Origin: Gonium pectorale
Lineage: Eukaryota; Chlorophyta; Chlorophyceae; Chlamydomonadales; Volvocaceae
Assembly (NCBI GenBank): GCA_001584585.1
Contig: LSYV01000027.1
Location: forward strand, 915,366 to 979,365
DNA: 64,000 bases
Direction: 5' to 3'
Below the pieces are notes generated by a model. It searched no databases, was not told the origin of the DNA, and saw nothing but the letters and a program-made list of their open reading frames with translations. A program made the position numbers and the translations under genes. Below, piece after piece: positions 20,801 through 33,800 of this stretch. Position 1 is the first letter of the stretch. Every line of letters starts with the position of its first letter.

Positions 20801-22469
20801 CAGGCGCTGGCGTGGCACCGGGCTGACGCAGCGGTAGTGGCAGAGACGCTGGTCGCTGGGGCGCAGTGCGTGCTACAGGCGCGCGGGCCCGGCGGCAGCG
20901 GTGAAGCGCGGTCAGGGAGGGGGCTGGCAGATGCTAACCAACGCGATTTGGTCGGCACTGCCGGGGCGGGGCGAAACTGGCATGCGGGCGCGAGCGGCGC
21001 CGGACCTGCGTCACCTTTGGCGTCAACGTTGGGCGGCGATGGTGATGGTGATACAGATGAGCCCATTATGGTGCGTGACCTTGTCTTGGACGCTTAGAGT
21101 GCGGGTAGGAGCACACCGTATTGAACGAGCCGTGGAGCACCTTGCGGCCCGTGGCAGCCCTCAAATTAAGGACCCCACGGCTCCTGTCCTGGTCTCGGGT
21201 TTCTGGAGTACGGCACGGCAGGCATGTGCTGTACATCGGTGCACGCCAACGCTGTAGCGAGCCCAGTCGCTGCCGCGCTGTGTGCCCGTCCAATTACCAC
21301 CCCTCCTTCCGCACCGCCGCCTTCACAGCCCTAGGGGCTTGACCGCTACCTGGCATGCCCAGTGAATTGGCCCTCCACCAGTGCGCGCCCGAGCCCCCGC
21401 GTCCCGCCCCACCCCCAACGTCCGCAGCTGGGCCCGGGCGGCCGCCTGTGCCCCCGCCTGGCGGCCGCGCTCCGAGACCTGTACGGCAAGGCGCACGGCG
21501 GCGGCAGCGGCGCACAGCGGGAAGTGGCGGCTGCGGCCGGTGTGGCGCGCCGCTGCGTGGAGCTTCTGTCGCTGCGCGCGCCGCTGCTGCCGGACCTGGA
21601 GGCGCTGGCAGCTGCCGGCGTCGCCTCCGAATCCTCCGGGGGAGAGCAGCGCCAGGAGCTGGGGCATGGGGAGGCGGGGCGTGGGGAGGCAGTCTCGTCG
21701 GCGTTTTCAGAGGCCGCCGGCTGGGCAGCGCTGCTGAGGCATTACCGCGCAGCGCTGGCGGCGCAGCCACCGGCGCTCCAGNNNNNNNNNNNNNNNNNNN
21801 NNNNNNNNNNNNNNNNNNNNNNNNNNNNNNNNNNNNNNNNNNNNNNNNNNNNNNNNNNNNNNNNNNNNNNNNNNNNNNNNNNNNNNNNNNNNNNNNNNNN
21901 NNNNNNNNNNNNNNNNNNNNNNNNNNNNNNNNNNNNNNNNNNNNNNNNNNNNNNNNNNNNNNNNNNNNNNNNNNNNNNNNNNNNNNNNNNNNNNNNNNNN
22001 NNNNNNNNNNNNNNNNNNNNNNNNNNNNNNNNNNNNNNNNNNNNNNNNNNNNNNNNNNNNNNNNNNNNNNNNNNNNNNNNNNNNNNNNNNNNNNNNNNNN
22101 NNNNNNNNNNNNNNNNNNNNNNNNNNNNNNNNNNNNNNNNNNNNNNNNNNNNNNNNNNNNNNNNNNNNNNNNNNNNNNNNNNNNNNNNNNNNNNNNNNNN
22201 NNNNNNNNNNNNNNNNNNNNNNNNNNNNNNNNNNNNNNNNNNNNNNNNNNNNNNNNNNNNNNNNNNNNNNNNCCCAGCCCGCAGGCGGGCTTCGGGCGTC
22301 GCCGCCGCCGCTGACTCCGCAGCAGTGGCGGCTGGCCCTGTCGTACCGGTCGTACAAGAAGATGATGCTGTGGGACTACGTGCTGGATTACGCGGTGGTG
22401 GTGGCGGCGGCGACGAGCGGGACGGGGGTGGCGGCGGAGACGCGAAGACGAGAGAAGGTAGGGGGATGA
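17859..22469 (+). CDS. SET-domain lysine methyltransferase, LSMT/SETD3 type
   Basis: Exons 17859-18009, 18075-18145, 18239-18325, 18597-19001, 19449-20164, 20434-21070 and 21428-21781 (into an assembly gap), then 22273-22469, are phase-consistent up to the gap. SET landmarks are GERGLVAARDFAMGATILEV (start of the fold), LEQFIWALAIVGSRC, LVPLLDLMNH near 20030, and GQELLLCYDVDGSNDAFALH near 20690. The part after 21428 (LAAALRDLYGKA, then RSYKKMMLWDYVLDYA past the gap) fits the helical Rubsico-LSMT substrate-binding domain. Known members methylate lysines of Rubisco, aldolase or other proteins. The N-terminus (MYTPLRPSPSRSVCSVLSSR) is Arg/Ser-rich without acids, as in plastid or mitochondrial leaders. 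An insert of about 170 Ala/Pro/Ser-rich residues interrupts SET. Retention of the 21071 intron would give an early stop at 21097. Confidence 0.85.
21782..22272. other. Assembly gap (491 N)
   Basis: A run of N inside the C-terminal domain of the SET gene. Coding sequence stops and resumes in recognisable domain sequence on both sides, so at least one exon part is missing. The frame across it is unknown. Confidence 0.99.
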
Positions 22470-22589
22470 GTAAGGGGGCGAGGGGGCAGGCCGGTCCCCC
22501 TGAGCAGAAGCCTCGCGACGCAATTAATTAAGCCGCCCCCGCTGCAAACGGTGTTGTGCAAGGTCTGTTGGGCAACGCCGGCGCAAAGC

Positions 22590-22594
22590 TGTAA
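22590..22594 (+). terminator. TGTAA poly(A)-type signal for the SET gene
   Basis: TGTAA, the usual polyadenylation signal of volvocine algae, lies 121 nt after the TGA at 22467-22469. It supports that stop as the gene end rather than another donor. Confidence 0.5.
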
Positions 22595-22839
22595 CACCGC
22601 CGGATGCGCGCACATCTTGCATAGACCCAGGGCAACAGGGAACGGTGAACTGCCGGTGAACTCCGAGGTCCATAACTGGCCTGATGCAAAGCCCGCACCC
22701 GAGTGGCGAGGCACTTTACAAATCGGCGGACGGGCTTCACATGCACCAGACCACAGCACAGGCAAAGGCTCCCTCAGCCTGGCGGCGGCGGCCCTCCCGT
22801 GACCCGCTCTGGACCGCTGGTGCCGCAGCGAGCCGGCGA

Positions 22840-24078
22840 CGGCTGGCTCTATAGCGCCGATCGTACAAGATATGAATGAAGGCGGACCGGTCGGACTAGG
22901 TGCTTGGGCACATGGCAAGGCCTTGGGCGAGGCTGCAAGGGGTACAGCAGGGGCGGTGATGGTGGCGCACGGAGCCCTCCCCCGCGCACGCCATCCAGGC
23001 GCTTGCGAATAGACACGAGCATCCAGCGTACGTGCCGTCCCGTTGAGTTGGATGCGCAGGCGCTGGGTACTCCGCCCCGATCCCGGCGGCCGGCTGTACT
23101 GGGGATGACTCTCAATGCTTGTGTCGGTTTTCCAGATAGAGTGTCCGGTTACATCCTTGGCGCGCTTGCATAGGCGGGTGACGGCGGTATCGGCATCCCA
23201 GTCGGCAGGGACGCCCTCCACCACCAGCGCTGTGCAATCGATGCGCTCGCTGGACTCGGTGGTCGCCTGCGCCGCTGAGCTAGCTGCGTGACGGATTAGC
23301 AGCCTGCGCCGCCGTAGGCCTGGCTGCCGCACCCGTCTTGCGCTGAGGCTTGGGGCCCTTACCACGGTGGCGTTCGGCCTGAGCGACGTGCCACTCGTGG
23401 GTCTCCGCCGTATGCGCGGCCGGCGCGGCAGGCACAGCGGCGTAAGTTGTCGTACCCGATTGGTGCACACGTCCATTTTACGGTCATCCATCATTTGCAT
23501 GCCATGAGGTGTGGTTTGTATGCGTGTGTGTATGTGCCTGTTGGCTGATCACCGTTTGTGGTTGTAGATTGTCGTACGTTTGTGGCTACTTAGGCTGAGC
23601 CAGCGTGTGTTTGCGCTGTCTCATCTTGCTCTTGGGCAGCAGCCCATGAGCAATGCGTAGACCCCTATCGTTAGCTTAGGCCGACTGACGGTAGAGCATG
23701 TAAGACCGTTACCCCTTCATATCCCGAATCTCTCTCTCTCGCCGCGACCGATCAGGCACACCAAACTCCACGACTGCATTCCACCCTTAGCGCCGCAGGC
23801 TAGACCTTAGCCGCCCGATAGCGCAGCGCGCCAGCCAGCAAGTAACGGGTAGGCACGTATTTGGTTCGTGTGACGGTAAACGGGCCCGACGAAGTAGCGG
23901 CGCGCCCCTGGCCTACCTGCCGGCGCTGCATGTCGCGGCTGCCGCATCGCCTTGCAGCCTTGCTTGACACGACCGCCTCGACAGAGGCGACGCGGGCGAG
24001 CGCCAGGGTCGTTGGGCATGCAAACGCTGCTGGCCCCCCTCCCGCGCGTGTGCCGCGCGTGCGTGGCCCTTCGCGCAC
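22840..24078 (-). mobile_element. Possible decayed retroelement ORF1-like region
   Basis: The minus frame from 23500 encodes a basic N-terminus and then an RRM-like block (CTALVVEGVPADWDADTAV, then QRLRIQLNGTARTLDARVYS at about 23030). This resembles the small RNA-binding ORF1 of LINE elements. An upstream minus frame (24078-23800) ends RYLLAGALRYRAAKV and a stop, in a different frame. No reverse transcriptase or endonuclease is present, and the ORF fades into the end of the SET gene. The transposon origin is inferred from sequence style only; it could be an unrelated RRM-like gene fragment. Confidence 0.3.
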
Positions 24079-24817
24079 TACTGCGGCCCGACGCTTGCTA
24101 TCTAGAGTCCTGTCACCCGCCGCCCCGCGCTGGATTAACTTTATCAGAATTACCGTTTTGTAATCTCACACCTCTCACACAGTTCGGTCCGGTCGGGCAG
24201 CCGTGCGTGCCCCTAAAGTGTGATATATAGTAACCGCTTCCTATGATAAATAGCACGAGGTACTATATTGTAAGATGGCATCTTGCAGAGAACCATAAGG
24301 GAGACTGCTGAGAGCGGGACTGACGGAGAGAACACGCGTCAGACAGGCAATACAAGTTGGTTGGCAGGCCCACTCGCCCGTTATTTACATAAATCAATAT
24401 GGCGCGTCATTTCCTTCTTGGGTGTGAAGACCAAAAGGAGCTTACCGCCTGGCCGCCATGTACGATGAGTGTAGTGCCTAACAATAATATACGAGGACAG
24501 CACCCTATAAGAGAGGAAGTTCATTTGCAATCGATAAGCACATATATATATATATTTATATGAAGACGCCTATTTAGTAGTACAGAAGTGCACGCGGCTT
24601 GTCAGCTCTATCTCTCTCTCCCCTTGCTTCAAGCTTCCGGTGCGCAAAGCTAGCTGCCTGTTGGAGGCTCCTATGTCTGCTTCTTCTTCTGGATTGTGCA
24701 AATTACGCTGCTGCTGTCTTTTCGTTTGAGCGGTTTTCGTGCTTGCTTGCTTCATTCGTCGCTCGCACCCCGCCCCGCCTCCCTGCAGACGGATTATTGT
24801 GACTGCTGCGTGGCAGT
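24079..24817 (+). promoter_or_regulatory. Upstream region of the EF-hand/lectin gene
   Basis: A pocket clearly poorer in GC than the rest of the window. It includes an alternating (TA) run at 24543-24554 that continues as an A/T-only tract to 24560, about 260 bp before the ATG, and several TATA-like strings at 24223-24270. It probably contains the promoter and 5' UTR. No specific element can be named. Confidence 0.35.
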
Positions 24818-27800
24818 ATGTCTTCAGCGGAAGGCGGTGGCGACCGCGAGTCCGGCGGGAAACGCCCTGACACGGCTGCTGTCGCGCTCTCGGGTGCGTT
24901 CACAATGTCAATAACATCAAATGTAAAGGTTAAAGTCCCACATCGCGCCCTTCATTCCCTGCCCTTCCCTAGCTACCTACCTTCCGCACTACTACTTCAC
25001 ATGCGCGTGCGTGTGCGTGTGTGCGCATGCATCTTGCCGGCTGCTGCATGGATAGCTGGATGTAAGCTGGTAACGTCTCGCAAGCTCCTTGGCGTCCCTC
25101 GCCCCTCCTGCCTTCCATGCAGCAGGCGAGAACAACAAAAAAAACATGACGAGGTCGCTGAGTGTTCGCGAAGTCATGAAGACGAGTAAGTAGACCTGCG
25201 GGAAGGGGGGCGCACAGCTTGCTTGAGGGAGAGCGTGTACCGTTCCATGCGCGGTACCATCCACTTGGGCAGAGCGACCGCGCGGAGTTGTACCCGTGTT
25301 TGGTTGATTGATCCCTGCTAGAAGCGTTGTTTTGTCTACGAACGAATTGTGTGTTATTCGTGGCATCCCGAGGTCGAAAGATGGAAGCAAACTGCTGCTG
25401 GCCCTTGCTCTGGGGATGTATGAAAGACCCGCACGTGCGTGTTGCGTCGTCCCACCTACCCACGCACCCTCCGCTATTACATCACGGGCCATGTACTTGT
25501 GCTTCCCCCCCTGTGCAGTTGGAGCCGGCACCTCTAATAACAAGAAAAACGAGAAGCTGGTTGAAATCCTGGAAGGTGTGTGCAACATGAAAGCGCTGTT
25601 ACCGCTTCCTAATGTACTATGTGTCCCGTGCGCGTGTGCTGCAGCGCATGCCCGCATGAAGATCGGTGGGGTGATGGCCCCTGCCTGTGTATGTCCTGCG
25701 CATACGTCACTTACTTGCGTGCATTTTACCTCGCTCCATGCCCGCCCGCCCACCGGCCCTGCTGCGAGCAGAGCTGGACCGCGACGGCAGCGGCCAGATC
25801 GACGTTACTGAGCTGGTCAGCCTGCTGGAGGGTGTCGCGAACAGCCGCAGAGAGCGCAAGTACATGTGGTTCGCCATCGTCGCCATGTTCATCTTCGGCA
25901 TCATCCTGATCGGGGCCATCATCGGACTCTCGTAAGTACTGGCGGTTCAGCTGGGAGCCGGATAGGGTGTAATGAACGAAAAGGCCTTGCCTCGCCAGTA
26001 CCAAGTAAGTAGTATCCACCGGCTCAATTCGTTGCTTGTGCGCCCTGAAGCTAAGTGGACCACTTGCTTACAATTAAGCATAACTTGCTGCCAACTGCAG
26101 GTACGCCATGATGTACGCTCTCAAGGACACGGAGGTCAAGGGCGGCGTCATGTACGTTAAGGGCTCGGACGGCCAGTCCTCGGAGATTGTCCGCACCGGA
26201 AGCGCCGAGTTCGTCGTGCAAAACGGAACCTTTGTGCAGCGAGTTGAACCCGCCATCGCCGGCTCCACGGCCAACACACCCTCCGTGCTCCGAACTGCAG
26301 CGTAAGTTGTGTTGGAGTGGACTAAGCTGCTGGATGCATGGCGCGTTGGTGCCTGGTCAGCCGCATGTGGGACCTGCGGCGGCTCATCACCAAGCCATCC
26401 ATGCAAATGCATCACATGCCGCGTCGGGCAAGGGACCCACTGGACATTGGACAATATCTTGGGCCACACCAAGCAAGTGGAAATGAGGGAGTCCCAGTCT
26501 TGGGTGCGCCGCTTCGGGAGGTAGGGGCGAGGCCCTTCCATCCAGATAGCAGGCCAGCGCAGACCATCAGTAGCACATACCATGAATGCGCTGTCTGACG
26601 CCGCCGCCGGCCTGCTGCCTGCTCTTTCTCCCGTCACCGATGCTTATCTCCGCCGCCCTCTCCCTCGCCTGTGTTTGTTCGTGCAGCTACATGGGCACGC
26701 CGCAGCCGCTCACCAGCCAGGTCGACCTCGAGTCGCTCCTCGAGCTCAAGTACCTCCTGGTGGGTTGTCAGTTGGCCGCCAGTGGTTGATAATAACGGTT
26801 GACGATGGGTCAACGTGGAGCAGCGGATGTCGCCTGGCTGGGTCAAGTATGGATCGGCCGGCTGCAAGATACAGCCCGCAGCCTGGCAGAACCTTGTGCA
26901 TTCGGGGTCTTGTACGTACGTATGGCGATAACTGACCGACAGCTCCACATCACACTCGCACTCGTTCGTGGACTCCACATTGGCCGGTGCACCCTAGCAA
27001 TACACTCCCCTCGAGTTCCCCATTGCTCCTTTACCAGAACCCACTTGCTTCGTCAACATGTTGTATTGTCCCTGGCCAAGCAAGAGCCTGGTTATGCCGG
27101 GCCCGATTGGGCGCGGCCCGCCCTGCCCCCCAACCCGCAGATCAACGGCACAGGCGATGCCCAGTTGGGCCTGGTGGTGCAGGGCGTGGCGCGTGTTCCG
27201 CAGCAGGGCAGCGTGTTCGGAACCGTGCTGCACATCGTAACGGCCGCGGGTGCGCGCCCAAGCGCGGTGCATAAAGCACAACACCGGGTGCTGCTTCTGA
27301 TTCTGCTGAACTGCCGCTGTTACGGCGCCCCGGGCACCACACATACGGCCTATACAGCGTCACCAATCAGCCAGCAGAGCATTGATGCAGCGTGCGCATG
27401 ACCGAGACGTTAGTCACTGCTTTGTGGTAGGAACTTCATTTTCCCTAAGCTCCTACTCCTTAGTGAGCTTAGCGCACCTCACTCCTGATAGTACGTGCGC
27501 ACCCACGTGCCCATCAATGTCGCGCCTCCGCCGCCAGGCACCATCACGCTGGACGGCACCATCATCACTTTCTCCAACTCGATCGCCGACATCTTCACCG
27601 CCGCCGGCTTCCGCGTCTCCAACTCCCGCCGCGTGCTGCTGGGCGCCTACAACGTGCTGGGCTTCTTCAATACCATCAAGGTGCGCACAGGGCTACGGGA
27701 GGAACGGGACCTTGCTCGGGCCTTGTCCAAGCTTGTCCCAATGAGCTTACGCAGCCCGGTCGACTTCGCATTAAGTACAACCGCCGCGGGAGATTATTGC

Positions 27801-30800
27801 GGTTCCGTGCCCGAGCCAAGCGATAATAATGAGCTGGCATGGGCTGCTTTCAGCAGCGACACGCCCGACCGCCGTGGACCTGTCCCAACGCTCGCGTGAA
27901 CGCACAGGGCCTCTCCGCGAGCGGCAAGCCCCCCGCCGAGCCGGAGCCCAAGCTGCCCACCGAGAACTTCGTCATGAAGCTCAAGGTCAGTGCCGCCGTG
28001 AGGGGGCCGCCTGCAGGGTCCGGGATGGGTGCGGTTATGCTCTACCTATGTATGCCCCCACCGCGCCGGCACGCAGCCATTGGAGTGGCCGTTGAAGCCC
28101 TGCCTGTGTGCCTGACGTGCTTAGGCGCATCCCCTGCTGAAAGGTCCGAGCCGCCCTGCCGTTCTGCGCCTGCGCCAATCCCGCGCTCGCCCGGTGCAGA
28201 TCTATGAGCCGTGCGTCACCCCGGACCAGCCCGACACCGACCGCTGCAAGTACACCCCGCCCGCTCCTGTCAGCACCACCACCAGCGCGACTCGTCGGAC
28301 CCTAGGCGCTGGTACCGAGGGCGCGGCGCGCCAGAGGCGTCACCTCTGGGTCGCCACCGCCCCGCATCTCTCCAGCGATAACAGCCGCCGGTAGGCACGC
28401 CGCCGGGGGTCGCGCATTGAAAGCAGAGGCCGAGATGCAAACATGGGTGTTCATGGGCCAGGCAACCATCTGCCCCTTCCTGGGTAACCCCACCCGGGCA
28501 CTCAGTGTTCAGCACGACAGCGAGTGAGCACAAGCGCATTGTGCGTTGTTGGCCGAAGAAGTCATAGGCTTACGCACGCTGTTCCCTCGCCCCTCCCCTT
28601 TGTGCCATTCCTCCCGCCGACCTCGCTTTCCAGGGCGATGCCAGGTGAGGTTATCGTACGTGTGCACATTGCGATGAAGCGTTGCGTGAAATGTTGGTGA
28701 GCCCCTTAGCTTGCTGTTACAGGAACGGTCGGTGTGCGCTGCTTTGCTAGTGTGTTAGCGATCAGGGCCCGAGCGCAGCGCCGTTCGTTGCGGCGTGGCG
28801 AGTGCATGTGCGCCGCTGTTGGGGCTCGAGCTACGCACCCCGTAGGCATGCAAAGCGTTCGGGCTCCAAGCGGCATACATATCCTACCGTCGCCCTTCAT
28901 TCATGGTTTGATTGCGCACATGCTCCATGGCAGCATTTAGCACATGGTATGGTAGGTGCCGCGTCGTGATGGCCCGCTCACTTGTATGTCACTCCCGTAT
29001 GCACGTACGCATACAGAGTACGAGAACGTGGACCTGGCCGGTGTGACGCTCTACAACGGCGTTCGGTACATGGCCCAGTGAGTGTGCTTGTTCGTAATGG
29101 AAATGGACAATGTACAAACTGCCGGTCTCGTGCTGGGGCGGCGTCTTTGCACTGCCACACCGGCGCCAAAACGCGGGTAGGGTGCGTGCTGATGCTGCAA
29201 TGCCCACGAACTGACCCCCTCGTGTCGGTTGGCAGTTTGGCTCGCAACTCGTCTATCCGCGCTAGCTGGCGCTGCCATCATACATGCGCACTATGGTGCC
29301 TCCACGCACACGGCACGATCTATCTGTGACCGACGTCCACTGTACGTCGGTCCCTGAGCCCGCTCCCGACATACCGCACCGCATGCGTGAGCCCGGGGGG
29401 CTGAAAGAATGTTTTTCAGCCCCTCGTCCGCCCCTTGCTTGCCCCCTCCAACCTTCGGTGTCCACGACGCGACCCCTTTCCCTTCTTTACTAACCCCCCT
29501 GCGTGCGCCCACCCCTGGCAGCACCGAGACCACGATTTCGTACAACGGCGCCATCCGCATCGCGTACGAGTTTGCGATGTACCCACGCTGGACCAAGATC
29601 GACGTCAAGTCCTCCTCGGACAACCTCGTGCACACCTGGCAGGAGACTGTGAGTAGTGCCACTGCACAGCTGCACACCGCCGTCACTAGTATGTGCATCC
29701 ATAGCTCGCTAGTGCTGCCAGGCTGCCTCAAGTACCTTCACAAATGTTGTGCCTCAAGTACCTTCACAAATGTTGTGCCTCAAGTACCTTCACGAATGTT
29801 GTGCTGCACACCTCTCACTGAATGCTGGCCTGCTGCCCGCCGCTCCTCACCTACTCGCAGATCAACACCACGGCGCCCGGCAGCACCCGCGAGAACCCCG
29901 TCATCGCAAACTTTTTCTGCCGCAACTTCACTATGTCGGAGACGGCGTCCGTTGGCTTCAACGCCAGCAGCGTCCTCAACTACACGTACCAGGGAGTCGG
30001 CACGGTCTGGGACGATGTGTGAGTTTGGCTTGGCGCCGCTCCGTTCGCGCGGGCATCGTTCTTTGCGCAGATGCCATGGCTGGCGCATTATGCGCGCGGG
30101 CTCCAGTCAGCAGCCTGCGGCATTTGACAATCGCCAGGGGTTTCGTTCGGCTGTCTGGTTGTTGCGTTGCAGCTCACGCGGAACGCGCTGTCTCGTACTC
30201 TCTGCATGTGCGCGTGAGACCCGTCCTTCCCTTTAAGGCTCCCTGTCCATGACGCCGCGTGCCCTTCCCCGCGGCCCGCCTGGACAGGCTCGCCCGGCAC
30301 TTCCAGCTGAACGTGCTGCAGGCCACCTCGAACGGCAGCACCGAGGTCCTGACAGTGGTGGGTGCTGGATGGGAGCCTGGGAGACGTAGCGCTCTTGGGC
30401 GGGCCCTGGGCCCCTGTCCCCTTCTGCAACCCACGTGACCGTTTACCGCTGTGCGCGTACGGCGTGCTGACTCACAGCAGGCGACCCCGCGTGCATATGT
30501 GCGTCCCGGTGGCGCCCTCTCTTACCACCTTCATTCCGACACCCTAGCACAGTCGTGAGACGACTGAGAACCTACAAAGTTGTTTGCCTTGACGCCCGGG
30601 TGCTCGCTCTTCTATTGCAGAACTACTATGATACCCTGAATACCTACATCCCACTGCGGTTCGAGTTCACCTCCAATGAGATTGGTGAGTTGCTGAATTG
30701 ACGGTGACTGGCACGAAGGTTTAACTGCTCTAGTTGTCAGTTTCGCTGACAGCGGGTAGCAGGTATCTTCCTGACTTTTCCCTCTTGTTCTCGACGCCTC

Positions 30801-33800
30801 GGCTTGTTCCTACCCAGCAACCACTGTGCACATCACCGTCCGCACATCACCGTCCGCACATGGACTGATTGCCCACTGCATTCCGGCCGCTCTCCTCCGC
30901 AGGCTCCGTCGTGGTGGACGTGCTGGAGTACAGGGACATCACCGACAGTGCCCCCGAGGCGGCCGCGTCCATGTTCGTGGCGCCCGCCTACGACACTTGC
31001 CCCAACAACCCCGCATACCCCAAGCTCTCGACGGCGTTCGCCGCCCGCGGCAAAGTCGTGTTCGCGGACCCGCCCGCCGGTGCGTGGATGCGCGAGCCCT
31101 AAACGGCATTTTAAGATGGCCTCGTGAAGACCAAGTGGTCAAGTCCCTCTTCGCCATGCCCATGATTCCCACATGCATCTCATGAAACAGTGTCCACCCA
31201 TCTGAGTTCCGTTGCTACTGCCTCTGTGTGCGTGGCCGACTGCAGGTCCCGACCCGTCCAGCCGCCGTCACCTCCTCGACCGCGCGGACCAGCAGGCGGC
31301 TGTGTGGAACAGCCTGGACCACGCCAACGGCACGGGCGAGTGGCCGCAGTGGGCGCTGGACGTGTACGGCGGAGTGCACCCCGCCCAGAGGACCCAGGCC
31401 GCCGTACGCCGGGTGAGCCCGCCAGGCTGCTTTCTTGGCCCGTCCGGGAGCCAGGCAATTAGCGCCAACTTCGGCTGTGCCAAGGGCCCGTGCAATGAGC
31501 CCACCGAGCCGCGGGCGACTGAGGGAGCCAGCGAGGGCACGCACCTCTCTTGCTGGCGCTGTTGCAGCTTACATGCAAGGACCCTATCTCCGGAAAGCTC
31601 ATTTTTGAGCTGCAAAAAACCTCGTCCCTCTAGTTGTGCCTGTCCAGAATAGATGCTGTGGCAGCTGGCAGCTCGTGATGTCGCGCTTCTCCGAGCGAGC
31701 TCAACCCAACTGCTGCCGCACTCCCACAACACGCCACAGATGCTGGGCGAGTGCGGCACCAAGTTCAGCTTCGGAGTGGACATCTCCATTTGCAGCATCG
31801 GCTGGTGGACCTACTCGTGAGTTGCCGCCCGCCGATCGAGCGCCTGCGGCACCGTCCTGCGTGCGTGACCAGATGTTTGAGGGTTGTTTGCGCACGAATC
31901 ACGCGACAGCGAACCTTCCGCACACGGCGTTGCACGTTGCATGCGCCGTGCAGCCGCATTATCTAGCCACCATCAACAGCTGCTGAGATGTCGGCGTGCG
32001 CAAAGATATGACTGGATAGCCAGCCCGACCCTGTGATGTGTATGGCCCGCATATCAGCGATGACTGCCGGCTAGTCCGCGGAACAGATTGATGGCCCCGG
32101 CGCGGGTGGCATAGATGGACCGCGCGCACAGTGGCAGTGAATTACACGTCAACGCAACCCCGCCCCATCTGCAGGACCGGCGACTTCGGAATATCCGCCG
32201 GTTGCGGAGGCAACAGTAAGTTTGTCTGTGTTGGCAACAGGCGCCTTGATTGCTTGGCCTGCTAGTCCGCAGCCGTTTGCGTTTGTGAAGGCTATCGACC
32301 CACAACTCGATCGGTACTAACCCCAGAGCCCCACCTGACGACCGATTTGCGCAGTCGGGCCCCTCACTGTGGAGGGCTCCCTGGAGATGGACACATGTGA
32401 GTCTGGGGCCTTGCATTGGGTGCTCGGTACGCGCCTACAGCCACGATAGATGACAGGCGCCCGCTAACCCGCAATGGTTGCTGTGTTTGCGGCCACGATT
32501 TGGATGCCCATGAGAAGGTAGGAAAGAAGAGAGGTGGTCTGAATTGCTATTTGATGCTGCAGGCGACTCCACGTTCAAGGGTTGCGTGACTCTCGGCATC
32601 GGGCTGTCGAAGACCAACTGGCTGGTCAAAAAGTAAGTGCACGCGGGGGCGGCATCCTGGGATGGCGGCATTCTGGGATGGCGGCATCCTACAGACGGTT
32701 GGCGGCCGCTGGGATGAGCGCTCGCGCGCACGGCGGCGGGGTGGCTGGGGCGACGGGCGTGGCACATGGAGCTTGTGCACGGAGGATGGGCAGGATGCCG
32801 ACAGCTTGATGCCTTGTCCCCATAGTTCGTCGCATGCGGCCGTTGCTGACGCCTTCCTTTTGTGTTGAAAAGGAAAACGCATACGACGAGCATAAGCGCC
32901 TTCCTTTTGTGTGTGCCCCAGGCTTGGCATTGAGTTAAGCATCGACATCGCCTCGGTGTGCGTTGGTGAGTCGTTGCATAGTGCAGTCATTGTCTGCTTA
33001 TGACGACCAGTGGCGCTCCCAGGACGACCTGATGCGCACGTACGGCTGCACGTACCGCCTTCCCGCCATCCCTCCCATGCCTGCCCATGTACGTGTTTTA
33101 GGCTCGCACTTCAGCGCCCCACCGGATCTTGGGATCCAAAACGTTGGACTATTGCGTTCGTATCTATGATCGTGCTGCCAAGCTCCAGGGTCACCATCGA
33201 CCGCCTATCTACCTTCTCGCAGGATACAACTACGATGACAATTTCTTCTTTATCGAAGGTGGGCATGGGGTGTGTGTGCGCCCCGTTGCGCCCAGTGCGC
33301 CGCCTGCACCAGCAGGCTCAGCGGTCCTCGAGCTTTGGTCTTGAAGGCTGGCCGGCAACGACCCCCCCCCCCCAAAGCAACAATCCTACCGGTACCAGGA
33401 AACAGCCCTGCGACGGCAGTATACGTTGCTGTCAACCGGCAGTGTAGTTCGTTGGGGCAAACACGTCGCGTCGCAAGAGCCCGCCCTGCACGTACGGTGT
33501 GAGCGTGCCTCGGTAACGAACTCCGCATAGTGAACTTGGCATCCTATGGAGCCGCCTTGGTCGGCCACCCTTGAGTGCACGCCGGTTGCAAACCGAGCCG
33601 GGAACGGGCCTTGCTTGCGACCGCTCCAACCCTTGCCAATGTCCCTGCGATCGGCGTGCAACAGGAACCCTGACGTTCAACCTAATCATCTTCAAGGTAT
33701 GACCGGTTACGTACCCGTTCTGCTGGTCGCTCGGCATCCGCGTAACCATGCTCGTGCCGGCGCATGCGACCACATGACCATCACTGATCTGTGATTGTGG

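Noticed and set aside
18564..20837. A 757-codon continuous plus frame over the SET gene
   Set aside because: It reads through two introns that have good donor and acceptor sites. The spliced model keeps the SET motifs in frame without the low-complexity intron translations.
21294..22531. Long frames spanning the N run at 21782-22272
   Set aside because: They are artefacts of translating N as an open codon. Only flanking sequence with domain similarity was used.
22388..23500. A 370-codon minus ORF taken as one intact gene
   Set aside because: Its last third runs over the 3' end and flank of the plus-strand SET gene and has no protein-like features. Only the RRM-like block is kept, as a possible retroelement remnant.
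29726..29803. Short direct repeats considered as a CRISPR array
   Set aside because: The repeats are contiguous without spacers, and the genome is eukaryotic with introns.
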